Origin: an uncultured Lachnospiraceae bacterium
Lineage (GTDB): Bacteria > Bacillota > Clostridia > Lachnospirales > Lachnospiraceae
Direction: 5' to 3'
NCBI GenBank assembly: GCA_946537585.1
Contig: CAMNFX010000073.1
Location: forward strand, 1 to 6,876
Length of the DNA stretch: 6,876 nucleotides
The notes beneath the pieces were generated by a model, which was given only the letters and a program-made list of their open reading frames with translations, searched no databases and was not told where the DNA came from. How positions within the stretch are numbered: the first letter of the stretch is position 1; every line of letters starts with the position of its first letter. A program made the translations under genes and the position numbers. Shown here piece after piece: positions 1 to 6,095 of the stretch.

Positions 1-1411
1 AAAGCATTCCGGAACCGGAAACATCATTCACATTCCAGATAATACCGAGTGACTGCCCGTCGAGGTCATAGGGATCGGAAGGAGCCGTCTCATTCTCACC
101 GATTCTGGTCAGAATGATCTTGGTATTGTTGTTTTTGGGTGCGGAAGTATTGGTACCTTTCGCAAGTTCAAAATAATTTCCGTTTCTGTTCCAGTAATAG
201 AATTCTCTCAGGGCTTTTTTATAGATCACGAAAGATGTGGGTGCACCGTTCGTATGGACCTCAACCGTATATTTTGTTGCTGTCTCTGCATCATCACCGA
301 ATTTGTAATATCTCAGATTGTTCGTTTCTTCCAGATTGACATACTTTTGATTTCCCTCTGCATCGAATATGTAGATATAGAAGCTATTGCCCTGTTCATC
401 CGGCTCTGATTCCTCAAAATAGAATCGGGTTGCAGAGTCAAGAGTCATGGCTCTCTGAAACTTCCATGCATTGTTTACCATAACCAATGGATCGGTAAAG
501 TAATATCGATCATTTCCATTATCCATCGACAGATAATAGCTGTTTCCGTTGAGTTCCTCAACAGAGGAGGCGGTTTCTGCAGAGTCAAGATTCACAATAC
601 CGTACACGGAAAAGGAGGACGCGGCAAAGCTGACCGTGCTCTTCATCTGCGCAGTCCCGCCTTCCGTTCCCGATACCGGCTCCGCTGCAGGATCACTGTC
701 CTCACCGCCTGCGATCTCCGGCCCCTCCGGAGCAGCGCTTTCCAGAGTGTCTTCCGGAACTGCCCCGTTCTCTGATACGTTCTGTGTCTCTTCCGTCTCC
801 ATCGCACCGAGGGTCACATCCAGGACATCCACGGCACCGTCATCCGAAAAGTGGACCGCTCTGGCGGAATCCGACAGTTTCTCCGCCAGTTCGATCCTGA
901 CATCGACGCTCTTTCCTTCGGCCGGCTGGATCTTCCTGCCCTCCTTATCCAGGATGGAAATATCAAAAAACTGGGCATAGGAGATCGTCTCCGGTTCTAC
1001 GCCAAGAGCTGCAGCGGTATCTGAAACATACTGATCGTAAACATCCTGATCCAGGATCTCATCGACACTCAGGGAAGAGCCGTCGGGGATGCCGGCGTCC
1101 TCTTCCCAGCGGACGGAGATATGATAGTTGTTTCCGTCGCTTGCAAGGATGTTCTCCTCGATAGAGGATCCGACGAGAGCATAGATGGAGAAGGCATCCG
1201 CCCAGAACTCGGGATCGAGTACGCTGTACACTCCCTCCTTTTTCCCGGCAGCAGCCTGCAGGCCCTCATCCCGGGTCGTTGCCGGAAGCAGAAGGCCGAT
1301 AAAGACCAGAAATATCGCGGCAAGGGCGCCGAGTCCCATCAGGAACCGGCGCAGCCACGTTCTTTTTTTCTTTCGGTTCAGTTTTTCAGCTTCTTTTAAA
1401 AGATTGCTCAT
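1..1411 (-). CDS. Large surface adhesin of the Cna-B/SpaA-like type, N-terminal 470 residues (C-terminus outside window)
   Basis: The frame is open from ATG at 1411 to the left edge with no stop, so only the N-terminal part is present. An AGGTG ribosome site lies 4 bases before the ATG. Residues 1-22 are basic and polar (LNRKKKRTWLRR); about 24-43 form one hydrophobic segment, a signal peptide or anchor. Residues about 96-200 form a beta-rich module (ISVRW...FDISILDKEGR...VDVRIEL...AVHFSDDGAV) that resembles the C-terminal module of the upstream protein. An acidic Glu/Ser/Pro linker (about 203-255) leads to STVSFAASSFSVYGIV (258-273). Residues 286-470 are rich in Tyr and Asn (SYYLSMDNGN, FYIYIFDAEGNQKYVNL), a pattern I recognise from Clostridia surface proteins that carry Cna-B repeats and a sortase signal further on. 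The Cna-B repeats and anchor are inferred, not seen. A host-binding or matrix-binding role is a family-level guess. Confidence 0.85.
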   Translation of the reverse strand, partial: MSNLLKEAEKLNRKKKRTWLRRFLMGLGALAAIFLVFIGLLLPATTRDEGLQAAAGKKEGVYSVLDPEFWADAFSIYALVGSSIEENILASDGNNYHISVRWEEDAGIPDGSSLSVDEILDQDVYDQYVSDTAAALGVEPETISYAQFFDISILDKEGRKIQPAEGKSVDVRIELAEKLSDSARAVHFSDDGAVDVLDVTLGAMETEETQNVSENGAVPEDTLESAAPEGPEIAGGEDSDPAAEPVSGTEGGTAQMKSTVSFAASSFSVYGIVNLDSAETASSVEELNGNSYYLSMDNGNDRYYFTDPLVMVNNAWKFQRAMTLDSATRFYFEESEPDEQGNSFYIYIFDAEGNQKYVNLEETNNLRYYKFGDDAETATKYTVEVHTNGAPTSFVIYKKALREFYYWNRNGNYFELAKGTNTSAPKNNNTKIILTRIGENETAPSDPYDLDGQSLGIIWNVNDVSGSGML

Positions 1412-1434
1412 ACCGCACCTGCCTCTTGTATATC

Positions 1435-1450
1435 AAAAGGGCTGAGCCCT
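1435..1450 (-). terminator. Weak hairpin with short T-run between the two surface-protein genes
   Basis: Reading leftward, AGGGC-TCA-GCCCT is followed by TTT. The stem is five pairs with a 3-base loop and the T-run is short, so it is at best a partial terminator or an mRNA processing/attenuation element. It lies between the stop of the CHAP-like protein and the ribosome site of the adhesin, where it could lower adhesin expression relative to the upstream gene. Confidence 0.25.
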
Positions 1451-1509
1451 CAGTGAAATCAGTTCTGTGTTTTCTTCCTCCACTTTATGTATAGCCGTGG
1501 CTTTTGCCC

Positions 1510-3876
1510 TTATACTCCGGCTGTTTCGGCGTCAATGAGATCCGTTTCTTCCGTTCCCGCTTTCGTAATCTCCTCGATTTCTGCTGCCGTACTTTCTGTT
1601 TCCGTACCCTTGATCTCGATGGAGGCCTCAAGGCTGTTCTCCGGAGAGATCGCCTCTTCCTTCATAATCTCGGTCGAGCCTTCATTATCGAGATGTACGA
1701 CGCTCAGCTGATCGGCAGCGGCCTGCTTTTCTTCGAGGGAGGTCATTCTGACCTGCACCGGAAGCAGAGGCTCGATCTCCTCGCCGTATTCGTTGTAGAA
1801 GGTAATATCCACAGCCTGGACGCTTTTGACCTTGCGGCCTTCCTCGATGGCGCCGGCGATCACGCTGAGGGTCTCCTCATCATAGATATCTGTCAGTACC
1901 ATCGTAGTCCCTGCCGGGAAGGTGCCAACCTTTGCACTCACGCTCACCTGCATGGTCTCGGTCCGGTCATCAAACTCCTGTGCGGGATAGTCTCTCGCTA
2001 GCTCAAAGCGGCGTCTCATCTCAGCATCAGCCTCGTCTTCCTCTGTTGGAAGCTCTTCGTCTTCCTCAAATCCGAGGGAACGGTTTCTCCCGATCGCCTC
2101 TTTAGTCTCCGGAAGCCTCGCGTATCCCAGGATCTGCATATCGTCAAAGCTGTACTTTTCTTCTCTGACAAAACCGTCAATGTCGCCTACAATGACAGTC
2201 ATTTTGTTTTTGCTTAAAGCTGCATTTGTAATGATACCCACATGATCGGCATCGAAGTCTCCGTCAAGGTCCAGGAACACCAGCTCTCCGACCGTGGGAG
2301 CTGCCGGATGTCCCTCCTCATAATAAGCCCGGCTTAAGATCTCCCTGCCGTCCTCATCCTCCTCCAGGTAATCCGAAAAGCGGATGCCGATATAATCCTC
2401 GACCTCCCGGAAGACCCGGGAATCCGTTCCAGTCATCTCTTCCTCTTCGACTGCCCGGTCACGAAGAAGCTGCATCCAGGAATATGCGTCCATCAGCATC
2501 TCCCGGTCATAGCCTTCGATGTCAAGGCCTGCCCGCTCCGCAGTAAATGACGCAAAGAGCGCGCTCCAGTCTGCTGCGTAGGCATCTCCTGCCCAGTCGC
2601 CGTAACGGGTATATCCCTGCATCGTCTCCTCATCGTCTTCATCGACGAGGATCATATAGTTTTTCACGCTCTCGCGGTAGCCCTTCTGGAACTCCGCGAG
2701 CTTTGCCGCATATTCATAACTGTCTTTGGATCTGCTTTCCTCAAAGGTCGGGAAGAGATCCTCCAGAAGCGCTTCATCCTCTACATCCGCTTCCGGGTCG
2801 ATGAAGCACTCCAGGCCGTGCACATGGGCCTCCATGCCGCATACACATACTCTTTTGTAGCAGGCCGCAGTGTGGACATGCGTGCCGGCTGTGATTTCTT
2901 CGACCGCTGCATCACTGCTGCCGTCTGCGGGTACTGCCGGAGCTTCAAAACCAGCTTCCGTAAACTGTGCTGCCTCACTGTCTGACTGAGCTTCATATTC
3001 ATAAGTGCTGTCTGTTTCTGCCAGTGTATCCTCAAGAGCAGCAACACTCTCATCATCCGAAGTAAAGCTGTCATCCGCCAGCTCCTCAGTATCAGCTGCT
3101 GCTCCCACTGTACCATCTGCCGGCTCTGCAGCTTCGTCTGTGATGAGTTCCTCTGTGTCGACGCAGGCAGACTCTTCGGCTTCGTCGATGATGACATCCT
3201 CTTCTGCCTCATCCGCAGTCAGATCTTCCTCATAGCTTACATCTGCATCTGCTTCGGAGATGATGTATTCTTCCTCAAAGCCGTACTCGACCGCGCCGTT
3301 CGAATCAACGACCGCGAAGCTTTCGGTTTCGAATTCCTGATCATCCGGAAGGCCGCTGCCTGCATGATCATGCTCAAAGTAGAAATCCGTTCCTTCCTCG
3401 CTGAAGTCGGAGGGGGATGCAGTCCTGCTGTCAGATCTGTTACTGTCTGCCTTCTCTCTGCGGGAAGAATCAGCCTTCTCAGTCGCTCTGCTTACTACTA
3501 CATCATCATCGATGTCCGCGGTATGGATATGGGAAGCTGTTTCACGCTTCGTATCTTCTGCATTTTCAGCTTTATCAAAAGCGGCTTTTGCCTCTGCCGC
3601 ACCCGGAAGCTTCCGGAACTCCTCCGCGGAGATCACGGTGCCGGTCTCGCCGGTGACCGGGCAGTCCAGAACGTACTCGTAACACTCCTCCGTGTGAGTA
3701 TGCTCTTCATATCCGCAGTAGGAGGGTTTTTCCATCGTGAATGCCGGAAGAAGGAAGGAGTAAAGAACAACAAAAACAGCTCCGAAGCCTGCCAGGCTCC
3801 GCAGCCGTAAATTTCGACGTTCTTCACGACGTATACGGTTCAGTTCTTCAATTTGATGGTTGTGCCGATGTAGCAT
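1510..3876 (-). CDS. Membrane-anchored surface protein with HxH/Cys motifs, acidic stalk and CHAP-like domain lacking the catalytic Cys
   Basis: I chose ATG 3876 (788 residues) over the in-frame TTG two codons earlier because AAAGGTG lies 7 bases before the ATG and almost touches the TTG. Residues 1-28 are basic with an HRHNH cluster; about 29-48 are hydrophobic (signal or anchor). CGYEEHTHTEECY (54-66) and HVHTAACY...CVCGMEAHVHGLEC (333-357) are motifs typical of gut Clostridia surface proteins. Residues about 160-330 are an Asp/Glu/Ala/Ser-rich stalk. Residues about 420-590 look like a CHAP/NlpC-type fold: YGDW...DWSALFASF, then PTVGELVFLD, DADHVGIITN and VIVGDIDGFV. The expected nucleophile Cys is Ser438, while His545 and Asp565 remain, so peptidase activity is doubtful. 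Residues about 641-733 (VSVSAKVGTFPAGTTM...VDITFYNEYGEE) match the N-terminal module of the next protein. No LPxTG is seen; retention would be by the N-terminal segment. It probably shares an operon with the adhesin gene 98 bases downstream. Confidence 0.85.
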   Translation of the reverse strand: MLHRHNHQIEELNRIRREERRNLRLRSLAGFGAVFVVLYSFLLPAFTMEKPSYCGYEEHTHTEECYEYVLDCPVTGETGTVISAEEFRKLPGAAEAKAAFDKAENAEDTKRETASHIHTADIDDDVVVSRATEKADSSRREKADSNRSDSRTASPSDFSEEGTDFYFEHDHAGSGLPDDQEFETESFAVVDSNGAVEYGFEEEYIISEADADVSYEEDLTADEAEEDVIIDEAEESACVDTEELITDEAAEPADGTVGAAADTEELADDSFTSDDESVAALEDTLAETDSTYEYEAQSDSEAAQFTEAGFEAPAVPADGSSDAAVEEITAGTHVHTAACYKRVCVCGMEAHVHGLECFIDPEADVEDEALLEDLFPTFEESRSKDSYEYAAKLAEFQKGYRESVKNYMILVDEDDEETMQGYTRYGDWAGDAYAADWSALFASFTAERAGLDIEGYDREMLMDAYSWMQLLRDRAVEEEEMTGTDSRVFREVEDYIGIRFSDYLEEDEDGREILSRAYYEEGHPAAPTVGELVFLDLDGDFDADHVGIITNAALSKNKMTVIVGDIDGFVREEKYSFDDMQILGYARLPETKEAIGRNRSLGFEEDEELPTEEDEADAEMRRRFELARDYPAQEFDDRTETMQVSVSAKVGTFPAGTTMVLTDIYDEETLSVIAGAIEEGRKVKSVQAVDITFYNEYGEEIEPLLPVQVRMTSLEEKQAAADQLSVVHLDNEGSTEIMKEEAISPENSLEASIEIKGTETESTAAEIEEITKAGTEETDLIDAETAGV

Positions 3877-3882
3877 TGTCAA

Positions 3883-3892
3883 TCACCTTTCC
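3883..3892 (-). promoter_or_regulatory. Ribosome binding site fixing the start of the CHAP-like surface protein
   Basis: Reading leftward, GGAAAGGTGA sits 7 bases before the ATG at 3876. The upstream in-frame TTG (3882-3880) is directly against this site, so the ATG is the better start. Confidence 0.6.
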
Positions 3893-3912
3893 ACTTATGC
3901 AGCGTCTTAACC

Positions 3913-3942
3913 GATACAGATACTCCTTCTGTCACCTGTATC
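3913..3942 (-). promoter_or_regulatory. Leader hairpin with an AAGGAG sequence in its loop
   Basis: GATACAG and CTGTATC form a perfect 7-bp inverted repeat around a 16-base loop, just upstream of the ribosome site of the surface-protein gene. The loop contains AAGGAG, a near-ideal Shine-Dalgarno sequence, but no ATG, GTG or TTG follows at a usable distance. It could be a regulatory leader structure, a protein-binding site or a relic of an older start region. I found no convincing -35/-10 pair for this gene, so it may be read through from the coiled-coil gene. Confidence 0.35.
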
Positions 3943-3996
3943 TTACTACATGAATGGATACAAAACCGTTACATTGCTTCAGAAACGATATGATAC

Positions 3997-4017
3997 GCCT
4001 GCTCTCTAATCGCAGGC
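3997..4017 (-). terminator. Hairpin after the coiled-coil gene
   Basis: GCCTGC and GCAGGC form a perfect 6-bp stem with a 9-base loop; on the minus strand two more pairs (AC/GT) can form past one bulged G. It lies 30 bases beyond the stop codon of the coiled-coil gene. There is no clean T-run on either side, so it could be a leaky terminator or an RNA-stabilising structure. Confidence 0.3.
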
Positions 4018-4046
4018 CGTTTGATTAATAAAGATATATAATGATC

Positions 4047-4787
4047 TTACTTCGTTTTCGGATCGATCATGCCCTTCAGCTCCGGGTGCTCCTCAAGCAG
4101 GGTGCTGACCTTACGTGTGACCTCATCCCAGTATGCATTGGCTTCCTGCTCAGCCTTTTCCTTCATGATCCGGCAGTCTTCGGCAACCTGTTCCGCCCGC
4201 GTTTTTGCATCCGCCTCCAGCTTTTCCAGGCGTGCTTTGGTCTCTTCCTCCTCAGCGCGGCACTTGTCTTCTGTTTCACGAAGAAGCCGGCTGCAGCGTT
4301 CATGCGTCTCTTCTGCCTTTGTCTGCGTTTCAGACTCCGTCTCTGCCTTCAGCCTGCTGCAATATTCTTCCGTTTCCGCACGGAGCCTGTCACAGCTTTC
4401 CTTTGTCTCAGCCTCAAGAGCCTCACAGCGTGTCCTGGTCTCCTCATCTTTTGCTTCACAGCGGGCTGAGACCTCCTGGAGCATTACCTGCGCCTTGCTT
4501 TCGGCGGCGTCGGCGATCATCCTGGCCCTGTCATCTGCCTCTGCATGGATCCTCTGGATGTTTTCGAGATACTGATCCGCAGACTTCTGCGCTGCCTCAA
4601 AGACACGGTTGATCCTGAGAGACGCCTCAGCGATCGATCCGCTCTCCTCCAACAGTATATTTTTACTGTTCAGCTTCTCCTTTGCATCTGCAAGCTCTTC
4701 CCGAAGGAATTCATTTTCCTGTTCCTCATTCAGCAACAGGCTCAGCAATTCAGGTCTGCGCAGTCTCTGCAGTTCTTTATCCGTCAT
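4047..4787 (-). CDS. Cytoplasmic coiled-coil protein with 11-residue Cys-containing repeats (DivIVA-like in overall character)
   Basis: 246 residues, with no signal peptide or membrane segment, so probably cytoplasmic. GAGGA lies 8 bases before the ATG. The N-terminus (ELQRLRRPELLSLLLNEEQ) is a short helical motif, followed by GSIAEASLRINRVFEAAQ (50-67), a segment I associate with uncharacterised Clostridia coiled-coil proteins often found beside surface-protein and transglutaminase genes. Residues 109-207 are nine consecutive 11-residue units such as RCEALEAETKE and YCSRLKAETES. This hendecad pattern suggests a right-handed or straight coiled coil. Cys falls at the second position of six units (110, 121, 132, 143, 165, 176); another Cys is at 205. 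The tail ends in STLLEEHPELKGMIDPKTK. Its molecular function is unknown to me; a scaffold or polarity role at the membrane is inference. It has its own promoter and precedes the surface-protein gene by 170 bases. Confidence 0.85.
   Translation of the reverse strand: MTDKELQRLRRPELLSLLLNEEQENEFLREELADAKEKLNSKNILLEESGSIAEASLRINRVFEAAQKSADQYLENIQRIHAEADDRARMIADAAESKAQVMLQEVSARCEAKDEETRTRCEALEAETKESCDRLRAETEEYCSRLKAETESETQTKAEETHERCSRLLRETEDKCRAEEEETKARLEKLEADAKTRAEQVAEDCRIMKEKAEQEANAYWDEVTRKVSTLLEEHPELKGMIDPKTK
4167..4463 (-). repeat. Nine degenerate 33-bp units encoding hendecad repeats
   Basis: The stretch encodes residues 109-207 of the coiled-coil protein as nine in-phase 11-residue units. 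The protein pattern is roughly [R/S/Y/K]C-x-x-L-x-A-E-T-x-E. DNA copies have diverged but still share pieces, for example TCACAGCG recurs on the plus strand around 4416 and 4457. The repeat points to growth by internal duplication. Confidence 0.7.
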
Positions 4788-4795
4788 ATTCTCTG

Positions 4796-4800
4796 TCCTC
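4796..4800 (-). promoter_or_regulatory. Ribosome binding site of the coiled-coil gene
   Basis: GAGGA on the minus strand is 8 bases from the ATG at 4787 and supports that start. Confidence 0.55.
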
Positions 4801-4829
4801 GCAATCAGCTTTCAGCTCACCTTCACGTA

Positions 4830-4869
4830 CCGGGGTCCATCCCGGATCAGGCCAGGGGCGCTTTAAGCG
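4830..4869 (-). promoter_or_regulatory. Structured leader of the coiled-coil gene: 11-bp palindrome plus GC-rich hairpin
   Basis: Just downstream of the predicted transcription start are CGCTT-A-AAGCG (4859-4869), an inverted repeat with a 1-base centre that suits an operator, and CCGGG-ATGGAC-CCCGG (4830-4845), a GC-rich hairpin in the roughly 85-base leader. Repressor binding or leader-mediated control is inference; the symmetry is seen directly. Confidence 0.35.
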
Positions 4870-4880
4870 TTTATCATAAA

Positions 4881-4909
4881 ATAATAGCATTTTTTTACAT
4901 TATATTCAA
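4881..4909 (-). promoter_or_regulatory. Promoter of the coiled-coil gene
   Basis: Reading leftward: TTGAAT (-35, 4909-4904), a 17-base spacer, then TGC-TATTAT (extended -10, hexamer 4886-4881). Hexamer matches are 4/6 and 5/6, spacing is ideal and the TGn extension is present. The start would be near 4874, leaving a leader of about 85 bases. It is the best promoter match in the window and implies that this gene and perhaps the two surface-protein genes can be expressed independently of the lipoprotein gene. Confidence 0.65.
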
Positions 4910-4942
4910 CGCTATAGACAAAATACTTTCTATTGTTTTATG

Positions 4943-5932
4943 TCAATATAGATACAGCATCCGGTAGTTTGTGCCGTCTCCGATAAATTTTTTAAGCTTT
5001 TTCTCTCCCTGGCTGGCTGCCATGGTCGGATCCATCATCGACCAGTTTTCACCGTCAAAATAGATCAGGCTGTTGATCCAGCCGACCTCATCGACATAGC
5101 AGGAGATCCATGCATGGTATGCCGTACCGGCATAGCCGATCTCCATGCGTGTCGGGATCTGCTGGGTCCTGAGCATGGTCGCTACCAGAGCGGCATAGTC
5201 AAAACAGATGCCCTTTCCGGTATCCATCACCTCGTCCACATCCGGAAGATAACCGCTCTGCACACTCTCCGCTTCCTGCTGATCGTAGACCACATGGCCG
5301 ACCACATAGTCGTATATTTTTGTAACACAGTCAAGGTCCGTATCAGCTGAGCGGCAGATCTCCGAAGCCTTTTTAATCGCTCTGGTATCCTCCGTAAACC
5401 AGACATACTGGTTGGGATAGAGGAAGGGTCCGAATTCATCCGTGAGGACAACATCCAGCTCCGTGCTGAAGACCTCGGCGTACATGGTTGCTTCTATATT
5501 GGAATAAACGCCGATCACATAATGCCCGTCACCCGTAGAAAGCGGGAATACATTCCAGCTCCCGTCCGGCCTTAAATCAAAGGTGTAGGTCAGATGATCG
5601 TCAGCCGTGATCTGTACCTTGACCTTCGCCGCATCGCCGAAATAAGCTGCACTGATATATCCCTCACTGATGTTGGAGATATCCAGCTTTGCCTCTTCAT
5701 TTCCAAGAACATCCTTACCCGGCTGCTCCGGAACCAGGATCACCGGCGTCGAATCCCTCGATCCGATTACATCCTCTGCAGCTTCTGTCTGTGCTGAAGA
5801 CCCGCCGGAGCTGCCACAGGCAATCATGCCTGATGCAAATAAAGTCATCAGCAAACACAACGCAGCCCTTCGAAACAAATGAAGGATTCCGCTCTTAAAT
5901 GAATGATGCTGATCGTTTACATGGCTTTTCAT
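4943..5932 (-). CDS. Transglutaminase-like (protein cysteine protease fold) lipoprotein
   Basis: 329 residues from ATG 5932. A basic stretch and hydrophobic core (FRRAALCLLMTLFASGMIAC) end in a lipobox-like MIAC, so Cys39 should be lipidated and the protein held on the outer face of the membrane; Met at -3 is less usual. A Ser/Gly/Glu linker follows, then a beta-rich region (about 80-165) that I cannot name. The C-terminal half is a transglutaminase-like domain with the expected triad in order: Cys243 in GKGICFDYAAL, His273 in YHAWISCY and Asp301 in MMDPT. In this superfamily such domains act as peptidases, transamidases or peptide-binding folds; the substrate here is unknown, though adjacent surface proteins are plausible partners. 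The start is uncertain: no ribosome site precedes ATG 5932, and the in-frame TTG at 5878 would give a compact 20-residue lipoprotein signal but also has a poor ribosome site. No clear terminator follows. Confidence 0.85.
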   Translation of the reverse strand: MKSHVNDQHHSFKSGILHLFRRAALCLLMTLFASGMIACGSSGGSSAQTEAAEDVIGSRDSTPVILVPEQPGKDVLGNEEAKLDISNISEGYISAAYFGDAAKVKVQITADDHLTYTFDLRPDGSWNVFPLSTGDGHYVIGVYSNIEATMYAEVFSTELDVVLTDEFGPFLYPNQYVWFTEDTRAIKKASEICRSADTDLDCVTKIYDYVVGHVVYDQQEAESVQSGYLPDVDEVMDTGKGICFDYAALVATMLRTQQIPTRMEIGYAGTAYHAWISCYVDEVGWINSLIYFDGENWSMMDPTMAASQGEKKLKKFIGDGTNYRMLYLY

Positions 5933-5940
5933 ATTATATC

Positions 5941-5949
5941 AGTATAGCA
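5941..5949 (-). promoter_or_regulatory. Extended -10 element of the lipoprotein gene
   Basis: Reading leftward, TGC-TATACT matches an extended -10. A good -35 is lacking (CTGAAT at 17 bases is weak). Transcription would begin only 1-3 bases before ATG 5932, giving a practically leaderless message, or a leader of about 55 bases if the TTG at 5878 is used. A second -10-like TATAAT (5938-5933) overlaps this region but has no matching -35. Confidence 0.45.
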
Positions 5950-6069
5950 CAAAATCCTTTTTGATTCAGTATCAGCACAGCTTATGTTTCGGTTATGTTC
6001 CAATATTTTCAGACAGCGGCCGAACCCTGACCCGGCGCTGAATATCACGCTTTCATCGGCAGAAGGTAT

Positions 6070-6082
6070 TTGTTGCAAACAA
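6070..6082. promoter_or_regulatory. Inverted repeat TTGTT-GCA-AACAA, possible operator
   Basis: A 5-bp inverted repeat with a 3-base centre in the divergent region, 13 bases before the longer palindrome. The overlapping GCAAA-CAAT-TTTGC (6075-6088) gives an alternative pairing. Its role as a protein-binding site is inferred from symmetry and location only. Confidence 0.3.
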
Positions 6083-6095
6083 TTTTGCGGAATGC

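Noticed and set aside
549..980. Plus-strand ORF of 143 codons
   Set aside because: Ser/Pro/Thr-rich antisense shadow of the adhesin gene, with no ribosome site and no recognisable domain.
3005..3235. Plus-strand ORF rich in Ser and Ala
   Set aside because: It is the complement of the repetitive Asp/Glu/Ala codons of the acidic stalk; low-complexity shadow.
3877..3882. TTG start two codons before ATG 3876
   Set aside because: It abuts the ribosome site with essentially no spacer, whereas the ATG has an ideal 7-base spacing.
4167..4463. The regular 33-bp units as a CRISPR or satellite array
   Set aside because: Units keep a protein-level 11-residue pattern and an open frame, have no spacers and have diverged at the DNA level; they are coding repeats.
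4069..4575. Plus-strand ORF of 168 codons opposite the coiled-coil gene
   Set aside because: Ser/Leu-rich antisense of a Glu/Ala/Arg-rich repeat region; long open antisense frames are expected from such codon use.
4822..4839. Tiny leader ORF (ATG-GAC-CCC-GGT-ACG-TGA, minus strand) before the coiled-coil gene
   Set aside because: No ribosome site precedes it, it lies within the GC-rich hairpin, and five codons are too few to judge.
4910..4942. Terminator after the transglutaminase-like gene (ATAGA/TCTAT pairing)
   Set aside because: Five A/T-rich pairs with a 10-base loop and no clean T-run on the minus strand; too weak to call.
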